Assembly (NCBI GenBank): GCA_013397115.1
Contig: VWZW01005505.1
Span: 186,001-250,000, forward strand
DNA: 64,000 bases
Direction: 5' to 3'
Origin: Edolisoma coerulescens
Lineage: Eukaryota > Chordata > Aves > Passeriformes > Campephagidae
Made by a program: the position numbers and the translations under genes. The notes under the pieces are model-generated. The model was not told the DNA's origin and did not search any database. It was given only the letters and a program-made list of their open reading frames with translations. Below, piece by piece: positions 11,348-23,269 of the stretch (its first letter is position 1; each line of letters starts with the position of its first letter).

Positions 11348-11981
11348 CCTAACCCTTTCGGGGCCGCGGCTTCGCGGAGCGGCCGCGAGCGCGTCCGGCC
11401 CGGAGCTCCGGGGAAGGGCAGAAGGAGCCTTCCCGGAGAGCGCGGAGCCGCTGCCGCCGCGCTGTTTGTACGGCTCGCGGGCAGCGCGGGGCCGCGGACA
11501 TCCACCGCAAAGCGGGGTTTTCCCGAGACACAAGATAACTCCCTGCCGCGCAAGGTAGTTGGTATATCAGCGTCAAGTACCTGCCTGCTCCCTCCCGCGC
11601 AAGCCGCCGCCGCAGCCGGGAGGCAGTGACGGAAAGCAGCTCCGGTCGGGGTTTGCGGAAGGCGGGCTCGCGTCTGGCCGCGGCCGGTGCCCGAGGAGCT
11701 GCGCGGCTGAGCAGACGGACCGGGCCGGGACCAGAGCGCAGCTGTGAGCGCGCAGATGTGACACCGGCCCCCTCATCACGCACCACCTGGGCTCTAATTG
11801 AAACAGAAACACCTCCCCCTCCATTTACGGCCGTAGGAGACAGTTTTTCTTCGTGTCTATAGAGGCATGAATATAATACACTCCGCTTAATTCAAACCAC
11901 TCGGAAATCTGTGATCAAGTCCTCTGCTCATGGAGCCTTTAGAGTTGCAGCTTGATCTGACTGGATGCATCATAGCTGTCA

Positions 11982-11993
11982 GATAAAGCTATC
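11982..11993. promoter_or_regulatory. Inverted GATA-type pair
   Basis: GATAAAGCTATC carries a GATA core and an inverted GATA core (TATC) on opposite strands. The identical 12-mer occurs at 6178-6189. GATA factors can bind such paired sites, but exact 12-mer matches are expected by chance at this composition. Confidence 0.2.
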
Positions 11994-12183
11994 AAATAAT
12001 AGATACAAAATACAGCATTCACATGACTAACCATTAATTTCTGAAATACTGTAGAGAGAGCAGGAAGAACTAGATGCCTACAAAATACGCAGATACCGAT
12101 GTACTCATTCAAAATAGAAAAGCCTATTTTTGGCTGGTAATCAAACTGACGTTAGTGGCTCTGTCTTTAGTAAAATACCCAGA

Positions 12184-12221
12184 TTTTTATTTTATTTTTC
12201 TTTTTTTTTCTTTCTTTCTTN
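12184..12221. repeat. T/C-rich tract ending in one ambiguous base
   Basis: A nearly pure pyrimidine tract of T runs and CTTT units ends at an N (12221). The N probably marks a polymerase-slippage or consensus problem in the homopolymer, so local length is unreliable. Confidence 0.85.
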
Positions 12222-14234
12222 TACCCCCTTTTGGAACATGGTACTCTGGAACTCTTTAAAAATGTCTGTGGGAATGATATCTGCGACTTCATTCTTAACA
12301 TCACTAAACAAAGACCCTTCTGACCTGGCTTAGAAAATACAGTGATATGTACGAATTTCTACAAAACTTCTGTTATGGTTTTCTTTTCACCTTGGACCTT
12401 TGCTAATAACAACTAATTTAACTCTCTCTCACCCTATTACAAGATCCATTGCTGATGGAGGCCAAATCATCACAGCAGCTGCCCAGAAGCCACATTTTGC
12501 CAAAAATCCAATCAAGATATTGTTAATGATTACACAATACTTCCAGGGAAAATAATCCCATTCCAGAATATGTTTTTGACACTGTTATGTAGAAGGCTGC
12601 AATAAAAATACATATTTCAGATGTATTATTCATAAGAAATTTAATAACATTCAAAAAGCTCACACAATTAGTGCTCATTTGCAACTTCCTAGAGAAACAA
12701 AGACTATACAGATTGAAATAGTAGAATTCTGTGAAACAGGGGACAATAATGGTCTGAGTAGCCAGGTCCTGATGAGGACAGTCATCACTGGTAGTGGGGA
12801 AAAATCCTGAAAAAAATCCAAAGTAATATCACTAGTACTACATCTTGACCTGAAGTTCTTCAAGTCAGATATTCAACAGACTAAGTGTCCTTTGACTTAA
12901 CACAAAGGAGAAACTTTAAGATAGTCACCACTGACAAAATGCTCAGGTTTGGGGGCAGTTTGATAAAAATGGGAAGCTTTTTGCAGTTCAGATTCTGGAC
13001 AGACTCCTATCAGTGATAGCTACAAGACCAGCCAAGAAAGAGCTGGGAGGTGAAATCATGAACTAATATAGTCAGTTTAAGGAAGTAAGTTTCTAGCAAT
13101 TCCACAGCAACATTCATATTCTCAGCATCTCTTCCAAGAGGTCTAGTTGCAATAAACGGGGTATTAGATCACAGAAATACGATTTTCCAAACTCCTTGAA
13201 TGGAGTACCTATAGATAACCGCTTTCTGCCATTGAAAAATCTACTAAGCAATTAATTAATTCAGGAACATATCCTTACAGATCTTAGAAGGAGGAGGAAG
13301 GGGAACTGGATGCTTGGGGTCAGCTCGTGCAGAGCTTTAGAACAAATTTGAATTTCTGCTCTCAGATAATGCCTGTAATTGCACCCCCTTTACAGAAGAC
13401 TGCCACGGACCTGTGAAGGAAGCAGGATAATGGGTCCTCCAAGAGCCAGATGCTGTGGAAGGGAAGACATACTTAGATAATCTCTACTTTTAAAAGAAAA
13501 CAAACCACACCTGTATGTTCTGTACCATTTTTCTACAAATATCTATCACTGTACATTCAGTAAATGAAGACTGCACCCTATCAAAAAATAGGACCTGGAT
13601 GTCACTGCAGTGCATCCACTTCTCTCCGTTTTCAGCCAGCTGCAATGGAATTTTCCTTTGCTATGATGCCCCCTGTGCTGAGATTCCACTGTCCCATTAA
13701 TGCCAGCACAAGTGATTTATGAAATCTATTAGGTGCAACACTAAAGACATCTCAAACATAAATGTTTGCTTAGGAAAATATTTCTATGGAGTAGACAAAT
13801 GGGGGTTGAAGCAAACTCCAGCACAGATATCCCACTTTATGCCAACATAGCTCATGGCCTAACAGTAGAAAGAAAGATCAAACAAAACCTTGGGGGTAGG
13901 TGGAGGGGCTGGGGGGAAGAATAACATATGTGTTTCATTCATAGAAATGCAGAGAAGCACTTTAAAAAAAAATATTTGGTCAGAAGGATTATTGCAGTAA
14001 ATTATGCAGAGCATTAACCATTGAATTTGAACCCATCTTTAGTCTTTCTTTATTAATAACTCATTATAGTCCTTTTTCTTAATGTGGAATAAATTAGAGC
14101 CATGTTAATCCATGCAGCTATCTGCAGGTACATTTATCACTACCGTAGCCACTTTTACTCTCTTTTCTGGAAGCTGCATTTCATGGGCAACAAACACTAA
14201 TCCCCTGCTGAACTCAAGTCATGGTGGCCTTTTA

Positions 14235-14252
14235 AGGTCACCGCCAGGGTCA
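14235..14252 (+). promoter_or_regulatory. Direct repeat of nuclear-receptor half-sites
   Basis: AGGTCA (14235-14240) and GGGTCA (14247-14252) lie in direct orientation with six bases between. DR6 is not the preferred spacing of common retinoid or thyroid dimers, so function is uncertain. Confidence 0.25.
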
Positions 14253-15862
14253 CCTAAAAACCTACCTTTTTTTTAAAGAACTGAAAGGTACCACACAGCT
14301 GGCCTTGACGTATGTGAAAGAATTTCTCTTTCACTCTCATACTCTCTCTGTCATTTTGCCACAATTTAGATCAGTGAAAACAACTGAGCTAGGGACCTTG
14401 CTGGTATAAAAGGGTGAGGAACTGCCAACAGGATGTTCTTTGTGGGAACTCAAAGCTTTTGGAACTGATTCCTCTTCCCTGATCCAGAAGAGCTCAAATT
14501 TTATGGCCTTCATAGCATGTTGCATAGTTCATATTTTTCCAGAGTGCATGAAAACAGGAGAATTGTGGATGTGGTTAGTTTCTGGAGGCAGGGCTGTGTT
14601 TCAGCTTTTAAACTGGCTGGTTTGCATTTGTCTGAGGAGGGAGGCCTATTGCGGCTTAGTCACAATTATGATATTTGCATTTGAATTTCATCAGATATTC
14701 AGGAATTTCAAAGTAGTAACAAACACATTCATTCTCTGATAAAGGTAGGTATTATCACAGAGAACTGACACATTAATAATTCCATCACTCACAGCCAACG
14801 CCTGGAAAGGACCTAAGAGGTTCTGCTGGAGGTGACTGGGTAGTCAGTAGACCAGAGTGGCCCAGAGGTACAAGTAGCTGTGCTCCTTGCAGCACATAAC
14901 ACTTCAGTCCTTACTGTTACCTCCTCTGAGTGCCATCATGTGAAAGCAGAAAACTTTATGGTGCCTGTTTTTCACATGGCAAGTGAAGGCACAAAGCTGA
15001 CTTGTCAATACCACAAAAGTGGTATCATAGGAGAAGGAAAACATGACACCTCAGACAGTCTTCTGGGGTCTACCCTAATCACTGAGCCTTTCTTCTCCTC
15101 ATCAAAATAATCATTTCAGCTATTAATCAACATTCAGGATGATCAGTGACTTTTATTAAAAGGGAACAAACACCTTTTTAGCCAAATACTCATTCACCTA
15201 TTTGAATAGTAGTAGCCTAAGTGCCCTGTTAAGACATCCTATCATAAATAGTTAATTAGCGTTACTACCACTTCTACTGAGATGTTTGGGTGTACTTTAA
15301 AGAGATAGGGTTGTCTGCACTGCAAAGAAGTAAAAATGGAGTACCCACCTAGAAACTGAAATTGCACAGTATCAGTATATCACTTTGGAAACCTGTTTTT
15401 CTTACAACCCTACAAGAAATCAGGGCATTAAGTTATGAAATTTAAACATTGCCTAAGAGAAAGATTTTTGTCAGATAAGGTATCATTTATAACAGCAACA
15501 TATAGTCTCATGTCTATTTTACAAAACAGACTTGATCAAGCAAAATAAGTTGTAATATAGCTTTCCAGTTCCTGCTGGAAATGTATTTTTTAAAAAAGGG
15601 CAAATTCATGTCTAGAAATTAAAGTCTTAGGAATACTATCTGATATCAACAGGATTAGCAGTATAATGTGTTCCCATGAGAAAGCACATGTGCCCAAATG
15701 TATTTAATGGAGAACATCTTGTAGTTCTTAAGCATTTAAATAGTATGCTACATTGACTAGTTTTTTCTCACAAGTGAGGATTAAGATGAGCCATTTTTCA
15801 TGCAGTAATGAGGCTGATTTAAATGAGAACAGACTAAGACCATAATGAGCTCAGAGATTCAG

Positions 15863-15940
15863 TGTTCAAATATGAAAACAATAAACTTTTTTTCCTTTTT
15901 ATGTTCAAATCTGAAAACAATAAACTTTTTTCCCCTTTCA
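15863..15940. repeat. 39-bp tandem duplication
   Basis: Copy one is 15863-15901 and copy two 15902-15940. Both read TGTTCAAAT(A/C)TGAAAACAAT and continue with AAACTTTTTT and a C/T stretch. Only a few substitutions separate them, so the duplication is fairly recent or constrained. Each copy carries AATAAA, the poly-A signal word, but no transcript end can be inferred. Confidence 0.9.
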
Positions 15941-18900
15941 TTTACATAGATAAAGCGTAACTCTATTTTTTATAACCCCTTCCAAGACTGTATTAAGAAT
16001 TTTGCAGTTTCAGACCAGTATTTCCCTAAAAACACAAGTGGAAATTGTAAGCAAGTAGATGTAACTGGGATAGGGCAAGAGTTATAGCAAAAATAGTCTT
16101 TAAAAAAAAAGGATTAAATTATGATACATTTCTTGAATGTAAGTGGGTAACATGTGGGGTTTTCTTTTCCTAAGAAGCAACCCAAAACTCCCCAGTGTAC
16201 ATTTGTACTGTGATTTTTGCTGTAGATTCATATATTGAAGTAAATAATGTTCCTCTGTTCCTTGACAAATTTCCCAGGAAGGTCAATGCAGTGTGAGGCC
16301 AAGTAAAAAGATGCAAAATATTTTTGCTTATCAGTACCTAGATTTTTGCTCCCTAACACTACACTGCCCTGATCAGAATCATCCTACTCTACACTAATTG
16401 GTCATATATAAAGGTATGGGAAAATACAAATTTACAGATGGAATACCTCAATCTCCAAAATCTGAAACATCAAGGACATAATTATTAGCCATGATGACTT
16501 TCATAGTACTTATATAGTTCTTAGGTACTTTTTTACTGATATATTCCTATGTTCAAATACCTACAGTACCAGTCAGCCAGCAGAGAAGAAGGGCACATCT
16601 GCTTTGAATGATTAACACAGTTTTTGGAAACACAAAGCATATATGCTTTCCTTATCTTATAGTACAGCTAAGTGAGGGGGATGAGAAGGACATTTTCATG
16701 AAAGTTCTGGGGGATTAGATGATGTATCAATGAGCCCTTTGAAAGAAACATCCCCCCTCAAAAAAAAAAAAAAAGGTTAATTCTATTTGTTTCAGAAGAA
16801 CTGCTATGTGAATAATAGTAATCAGATGAAGTGATAAAAAAATAATGCTCTAATGTTTTCAGGTCATTTTACCTAATTCTTGAGGAAAAGGCAGTAGTAG
16901 TTTAGGAAAAAGTTTAAACCCTTCACTAAAGAAAGAAAAATCCAGCTGTAATCTGAACCTTCTATCTCTCTTTAAACTGAACCATGAATCTGAAACCTGT
17001 TTGTATTTGCGAGACTCACTTCAACACATCATCAGGACCCTGAAAGGAAAGATCCTAAAACACATACAGTTGCATCCCTTCCTCCCTCAATTTCTCACAC
17101 TGTTTTCCCATTTTTCTCAGTAACCTCTATCAGCAGCTGCTACTCACTGCTCTCGTCTGTAAAAGAAGGCAAAGAAGCAGTTGCTTCCACAGCTAATGCT
17201 CTGAACTGGAGACTGAGTGTCTAATCTTCATAATAAGCAGCTTCCAACTGACTAAGTTTTGATTTACATTTAATACTTGGGTCCACAGCTCTAAATCCCT
17301 CTGGATTACTGGATTATTTTTTAATTAAAAATTTACACTTTTTTCAGAAAGAAAAACAGGAAGATATTTACTTCAAATGAAAATGACATGAAAATGTAAC
17401 TGTAAGAAAAAAAGAGGTCAATTTGGTATGTAAACTCCTGAGATACAGGACAACTCATAACAAACAAGGTATGTATAGGCTGTTTGAAACAATCCATTTA
17501 GAGTAAAATAGTTTTGTATAGAGGTCTGTCAAAAAGAATTGGCTTTTGTGAACAAACTACCCTATTGTGAATCTCATAGAATTGGTAAAGACCACCAGCA
17601 GGGCAATCCTATCAGTATAAGAGAGTAAGTTTTAAGAAAAACCACTCTATTCTTAATGATAAATCTGGAATTTCATACCTCTAGAAAATTTTTACTTGTA
17701 TTCTGATCATATGAAGAAAAAAAAGAAAAAGGAAAAAAAAAGGTTCAAAGTACTTCTCTGAAATTATATCTTTAAAAAGATATTTCAAAAACAGCGGCAC
17801 ATACACACAAAAAATCAATATCCGTGTGATTCTCACCAAAAAATATTTCACATATTTCTTGGAATAAGCATTATAGTGATCATGACACAAACTATGTGGG
17901 AGGGACTGTAGGTTCAGCTGCTGCCATCCATCTTTTATTCTGTCTTTTTATTATGGGAAAGATGACTGAAAACTTGCTGTGTCATTCAGCAATTTCTAAA
18001 ATTATGTCATATAGAAATTTCTTTTTTGATCAGTAGAAAGTAACCATTTATTTTCTCCTAATTACAGTTTCTCCTCACTCCCTTTACATCACAACTCTTT
18101 GGGGAAAAAATCAAACCACCAGAGCAAATTTTCTTTTTATACAGTTGCTGGTTTGGCAAGATCAGAAAAAAGTGTCATCCTTTGGGTAAGTCTGTCAAAC
18201 AGATTTCTTACATACAGTTTGAGGATGTTCATCTAAAAGCACTCTATCTGCACTTCTGTATGCTTATATGACATTTATTGCCTTGGAAAGGTGGCATAAA
18301 AATTATTGCACACTCCTCTGACACCTGGTGTGAGCCATATCCCTGCAAGTGGTCTATATACAAAATGGTTATATGAATCATACATTTAAAATAAAATTAA
18401 TACTTTCCAAAGTATTAAATTGGTTTTATATGTATAAAAAAACCCCACTTTGGGCTGCTGTTAAGTAGACACCTTATTACATTTCCTTGGAGGAAAAAAA
18501 AGAGGTTTTCATAACGCATAAGAATAGGGTTTATATACGCTTTGAGTCCACTCAGAACCGTGTACATAAACAAACCTTCCCGCGGTACACACTCAGGCAG
18601 AGGATGAATGCCTGGTGATAGGTGGGTTGTTAGGCACAAGACTAAGTGCTGCAGGGAAGCTAGAATTGCATTTATGGCACACCTTGAAGTGATTTGTTGG
18701 ATACTGATTGTCCTAGAGAGAAGGTGATCATTTTCTACAGTCGGCCCAACACATCTAATATTTGCCGACATGCCAAACTGCTAGTGAAATAACTTTACTC
18801 TATACCAGCAGGTGTTGCATATTCAGAAACAGGGTGTAGACACTTCCAAGAATTTAAAGTTATCATTTACTTAACAGGGAGGAAAGGAGAAGAAAGTATT

Positions 18901-21252
18901 TTTTACTTGATATTTTGTGCTGACACGCAGAGCATGAGGCTGTACCACAAGTCTTACAAGCATCACTTGGGCTTGACTTCCTTCAAGCAAGGTTAACCAT
19001 GGCACAAGTTTCCAGAACACAGTATATTACATAGAAATTAGCACATGCAGTAGTCCCAAAAGTCTTTCTTCCCAATTTCTTCCTCATACTCTATTTGCTT
19101 GGCATGCTTCTGCATAGATATCAGACCACCATGGATCCATGTGTGTTAAACAGCTTCAGAAATCATAGTTTGGCTCTGTCAGTCAGTTACTATTTTCAAA
19201 GCAGCCAACTTTATCACTATCATTTCCTAATTCCATCATCTAAATGATTTCACTAACTGCATTTCACTAAAGACCTTCCCACAAGCACTGCCAGATTTGC
19301 AAGCTTTGGTGTAATTTGCCAGAGAAGGAACTCAAAGTCCAGCTGAATTCTCTCATACAAGAGCCCTTAAAACATGAACAAGTGGTAGACTATTCAGCCT
19401 AAAAGGTATTTCTCAACGAAAATCAAGAAACTAAATACAGTATGTGTATACAGAAGGCATATAAAGGATAAGGGCATGACACAGGTTTTTAGACTCCTGA
19501 TGAATCGGTGCAAGTCACAGGAAAGACACTCCCCCCCCGTTCCCTTCCACACTTTTCCCACCCACCAGATGCTGACGCTTAAGAGCAAAGCATGCAAAGT
19601 GTACCCTAAATGAAAAACAACATGGAAGACTGGAGCTGCATTTAGCATTGATAATGCCAATGGGACTGAATCAATTTTGAGGCCAAAAATCTGAGAAGGT
19701 CAGAGCCAAGCCTGCTGGAGAAGGATTCAAAGATAAGGGCAATATTCAGTAAAAAATGCAACTTTTATTGCAGAAGGCCTGAAGATAATTGAATTTATAA
19801 AACCTATCCTTAGTATTGGTAACTGGGCAGGTATAGCATAAACAGTGTCTCAGTGTTCATGTTTCTTTCTACAGCAGTGTTTCCTGAAGTATTTCCCCAC
19901 ATGCACTCAACTTGCCTTTGCTTCTCCCTGCTATCTGTTATACTGCAGGAAGCATCGTCAGCCCTTTCTCAGGAGTCTGGCTGTTCCCTTACTTTGGGAT
20001 CACTCTTCCCTCCTTCCATTTTGCTGGGGATGCTTCCTGACAGTTCAAATACTGATCTCACTGCAGTTGCTTAGGTGAGGTCAAAAGTGTAGAAAAGTAT
20101 GGAAAACAGCTTATTCTTAAAATTGGATGGAAAATCTAGCAAAAAATGTTAATTTTATTACAAGAAAGACCTCTAGTCCACATTTAATGTCTCAATTCAC
20201 TTTCTGTAAATATGTTGTTCTCACATCTCTGTGTCCACCACCCAGAGACCCAAATACTTTTTTCTACATCAGAGGTGATATATACATACACAACTCAGTC
20301 ATTTATCTAGGCAAAGACAGTGTTGAAAAATGAACTTCAGGAACTGCTGCCATGAGTTCATCCCTCCCTTGAATTGCCCTTTCTCATCTTGTCCACCTAC
20401 CTTGGCGATAACTTTGCAGGGGTGATACAGATGGTCTCCAGTAGAGCTCTGTGCTGAAGAGCAGAGCACTGATACTGGAAGGTATTTTGAGACAGGCCCT
20501 CACATGTGGTATACCAGAATCCTGGTGTCGGAAATCCCTTTTTCTACTTATGCGGCCTCACAGAAATACTTCTGAAATTTCCCAGGAGCCAGTGCTTCCT
20601 GCAGCTGGACCACAGACACTGGAAAAAATACTCCAAGGGCTATGCAGAGGCACAGTGGCACTTACTGTGATTGTAGGGGAAACGCGCAGTGGACTCATTC
20701 CAGAAAGAATCCAACTGGTTGTGGTTTTCAGTTCTTGGTATAAAGGAAAGGGATTTGTTGCTATCCACGTTGCACAGGACAGCTAGATAGAGAGTGCTTA
20801 GGCATGTAACTACATGATTTCAATACCTCATCTGAAACTATTATACTCTAAAGCCTGGCACAAGAATTTATCAACTGAGGTCCATCGGTATTCTTTGCCT
20901 TTTTTTGTGAACACTCATACTAACATCCAGCACAAGGGTCACATTGCTGTTTAAAACCCTCCTGTACTAAAGTAAACACACCCGACACTGATAGATTTCC
21001 TGAACTACCCTGAGGCAGAAGCCGTTTCACAGATGGAAAAAAAAAAAGATGGGCAAAGGAAAAACTGCTTGAGAGAGAGAATTGTGCTTCAGGTTTTCTA
21101 AACCCTATCATCTATATTTCATTCTGGAAAATCCTCCAATTAATAAAGATATTTTTACTATTGTAATAGGTCTTTTTCCCCCTGAAGCATTCAGAAATTG
21201 ATAAAGTTGGACCTTCTGCTTTGCTGCAAATTTTTGCATGCTGATTAAACAA
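15941..21252. other. AT-rich non-coding DNA
   Basis: No gene or transposon was recognised. Simple sequence includes a C6TC-A15 block at 16752-16774 and A/G-rich sequence at 17713-17741. The stretch 20340-20790 is richer in G+C, and its low stop density lets a 111-codon frame stay open without a family signature. Confidence 0.5.
16752..16774. repeat. C6TC-A15 simple sequence
   Basis: Six C residues, TC, then 15 A residues. The same layout (C-run, TC, A-run) recurs at 23243-23269. Confidence 0.85.
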
Positions 21253-21292
21253 GTTAAAAACATGTCCCACTACAGAGGGACATGTTTTTAAC
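21253..21292. repeat. Perfect 16-bp inverted repeat (hairpin)
   Basis: The left arm GTTAAAAACATGTCCC (21253-21268) and right arm GGGACATGTTTTTAAC (21277-21292) pair without mismatch across an 8-base spacer. Arms of this length without error are not expected by chance in a 64-kb window at such short spacing. No flanking transposon signature was seen. Possible roles are a structured RNA, a dimer binding site, or a recently formed palindrome. Confidence 0.9.
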
Positions 21293-21365
21293 AAAACCAT
21301 CCAAGAGAAAATCTATGGTACGCAACAGTGTCTGAAAATCTGAAGCACTTAGTGATGAATGTGTA

Positions 21366-21379
21366 ACTCCCCCTAATGG
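21366..21379 (-). promoter_or_regulatory. Weak CTCF-like motif
   Basis: The minus strand reads CCATTAGGGGGAGT, matching CCASTAGGGGGCAS at most core positions but with A in place of the C after the G run. It lies 74 bases past the perfect hairpin. Confidence 0.25.
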
Positions 21380-22190
21380 AGGCATATTTGAATTTATCTT
21401 AAAAGAAAATGTCAATAACTGTAAATCCTAAGGCTAAAAATAATAATACAACTGTTATATCACATTCACCTTTCTGGCTTTTTAAGGGATCTCTTAAGGT
21501 ATGCATCTGTGACTTACAATAAACATTAAACTACTATTAGCATGATTTTGTTTTCTTAGTGAGTTTTATTACATAAAGTCTTAAATATATGTGCCTTTCA
21601 GCATAGTTCTAAGGTACACACTCAGTAGCCATTAAAATTCCCTTAAATGATCTTCTGTCAGTCATTTCAACTTCTGTTTTAGCTAAATGCTTTCCTGTTT
21701 CTTAAAAAGTCAGCAAATTGCTATAAAAATGACAGTGACAGGCCACAGTAGTTTGGGTTCTGTGGTATAAAGAAACACTTCATATATGCACAGCTGCTGG
21801 TAATGAATGCAGCATGTCTGAGGCCTAATCTTGGACAGATTCCTACAGTTCTGACTGAAGTTTCCTTGGCAAAATTTCTGAGACCATATTATCTATATAT
21901 CCCAGTATTTCAGCCAAAACTTTTCAATACAAGAGTTTGGCACTGTGCACTGGCTTTCAAAAGTCTGTCTTCTCAAGAGTTAACAACTTTTTAGGAGTCT
22001 TTGCCCTAAGTCTCTTCTAACAACAATTTTTATTTTTCTTCTTTAGGAAGCATCATGTTCTACAAAACCACCCTGTAAGATACGGCCGACAGATTAAATT
22101 TCTATATAATAAAATTCCTGCTCATGAAAGATTCCAGAGGGACAGCATCAGACACTAAAATTACATTTGTCCACAGCCCAGCTACAGTAA

Positions 22191-22204
22191 CAGCAGCAGC
22201 AGCA
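22191..22204 (+). repeat. Short CAG run
   Basis: Four CAG units plus CA. It lies in non-coding sequence, with no open frame that would make it a glutamine tract. Confidence 0.8.
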
Positions 22205-23142
22205 ATGAGGTTGTTTTCAGAGCTCTCAAATTTAAGCTACTGAAACATCGAGGGTAAGTGAATAGCTCTGGCCGTTGTTCTGCCAAGACTTCTGATAAGC
22301 CTGGATGTTGCTATAATTGGTCTGTGATACTGTAACCAAGTGGTGTAAGTAGGGCTGAGATTAAAGGCTGGATTCTACACAGGTCAGACTCGCTGACGGA
22401 GGCAGTTAACCTGGCTCCTCATAGTGCTGAGAGACTCCACATCTTACTCTGCTACCAAAACTAGTCATAACCTAAACACAGGTTTCCTCCTAACACAGAG
22501 AAAATGCAAAAAAAGAAATGCAGCAGTCTGGAATGAAGCTATGGGTGTAATCCCAAATGACTTTTCCTAGGTTTTTATTGCGTATTGGAAAGGAAGATTT
22601 GGAAAGCTGGTGTTGTTCTTTTCCAGTTTTTCAGTTTAAATGGAACTTTACATATTTTCTGTTTTCCTTTGCAGGAAGTAATTCTTAGCAAAATATGCTC
22701 TTAAATAGGACTTACCCAGCTGTCAAATTCTACTCTGTAATGCCAACAGAGTGAGACTCAAAACCATGCATGAACATATTGTTAAAATAATTACATTTTA
22801 AGGCAAAGATAGACATGTTCTTGTATAGCAAAAAGGACAAAAATAAGCTCATAGGCAAGAAGACAGATAAAATATGTCTACCCGCACCATTGGTCATCAT
22901 ACAGAAATATTTCTAACATCATGTAAGAACATGGAAGTTAGAAATGAAGTACTCAGAAGCAAAGATCTGCATTACAAACCAAGAAACATGAAGAAGATAT
23001 AGGGGAGAGCTAGAACTGTAACTGAAGTAGGATATGATACAAAGTGAAGCCTGGCACAATAACAAGAAAGAAATAAGAGCAACAATATTTTGCTGCCCAG
23101 GATTTCTGCTGATTTTATTTTTAAAAGGGAGCTAAAACAAAA

Positions 23143-23223
23143 CAATTAATTTTACTCTGATTAGTTAATTAATGTTTAATCTGGATTATTTAATCTAATC
23201 TAGAAACGTAACTATTAATAATC
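23143..23223. promoter_or_regulatory. Cluster of homeodomain core sites
   Basis: About ten TAAT/ATTA cores fall within 81 bases, including TTAATTAAT and three TAATCT words (a bicoid/OTX-like variant). At this composition one or two would be expected. The cluster fits a homeodomain-bound element, though AT-rich low complexity is an alternative. Confidence 0.3.
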
Positions 23224-23242
23224 TTGTGACAGGGTAAATCCA

Positions 23243-23269
23243 CCCCCCCTCAAAAAAAAAAAAAAAAAA
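23243..23269. repeat. C7TC-A18 simple sequence
   Basis: A run of C residues, TC, then 18 A residues. It has the same layout as 16752-16774. Confidence 0.85.

Larger units (their letters stand above)
10920..11850. promoter_or_regulatory. CpG island, probable promoter
   Basis: CpG dinucleotides are scarce elsewhere but frequent here, densest between about 11100 and 11760, and local GC rises well above the flanks. Motifs such as GGGCGG-type boxes around 11190-11210 fit an Sp1-rich TATA-less promoter. The island is split by an assembly gap. Possible splice donors exist on both strands: CAAG|GTAGTT near 11550 on plus and GGCAG|GTACTT near 11580 on minus. I therefore cannot tell which way the gene runs, or whether the promoter is bidirectional. 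Open frames through the island are a by-product of low stop-codon density in GC-rich DNA. Confidence 0.8.
11851..15862. other. Non-coding DNA downstream of the CpG island
   Basis: CpG density falls off within about 100 bases of the island edge. No exon was recognised. The stretch 14030-14260 has a mixed, enhancer-like composition with paired nuclear-receptor-type half-sites. A pyrimidine tract with one ambiguous base lies at 12184-12221. Confidence 0.5.

Noticed and set aside
11348..11361. Telomere-like CCTAACCC directly after the N gap
   Set aside because: Only one and a third units of the telomere repeat, within CpG-island sequence. Coincidence.
11028..11786. Long overlapping frames through the CpG island on both strands
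   Set aside because: They run through the 109-base gap and exist only because GC-rich DNA has few stops. Composition is Arg/Ala/Pro/Gly-rich low complexity.
6178..11993. Identical 12-mer GATAAAGCTATC at 6178 and 11982
   Set aside because: At this AT content many exact 12-mer pairs are expected in 64 kb; kept only as a weak site annotation.
14805..14880. Possible CR1-like words (CTGGAAAGGACCTAAGAGG)
   Set aside because: Flanks do not continue the CR1 consensus in either direction.
17571..17610. Possible second CR1 tail (CTCATAGAATTGGTAAAGACC)
   Set aside because: Partial resemblance to the CR1 3' end in reverse, but too short and too diverged to support.
20451..20786. 111-codon plus-strand frame in a GC-richer patch
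   Set aside because: It begins at GTG directly after an in-frame TAG, shows no domain, and lies where stop density is low in several frames.
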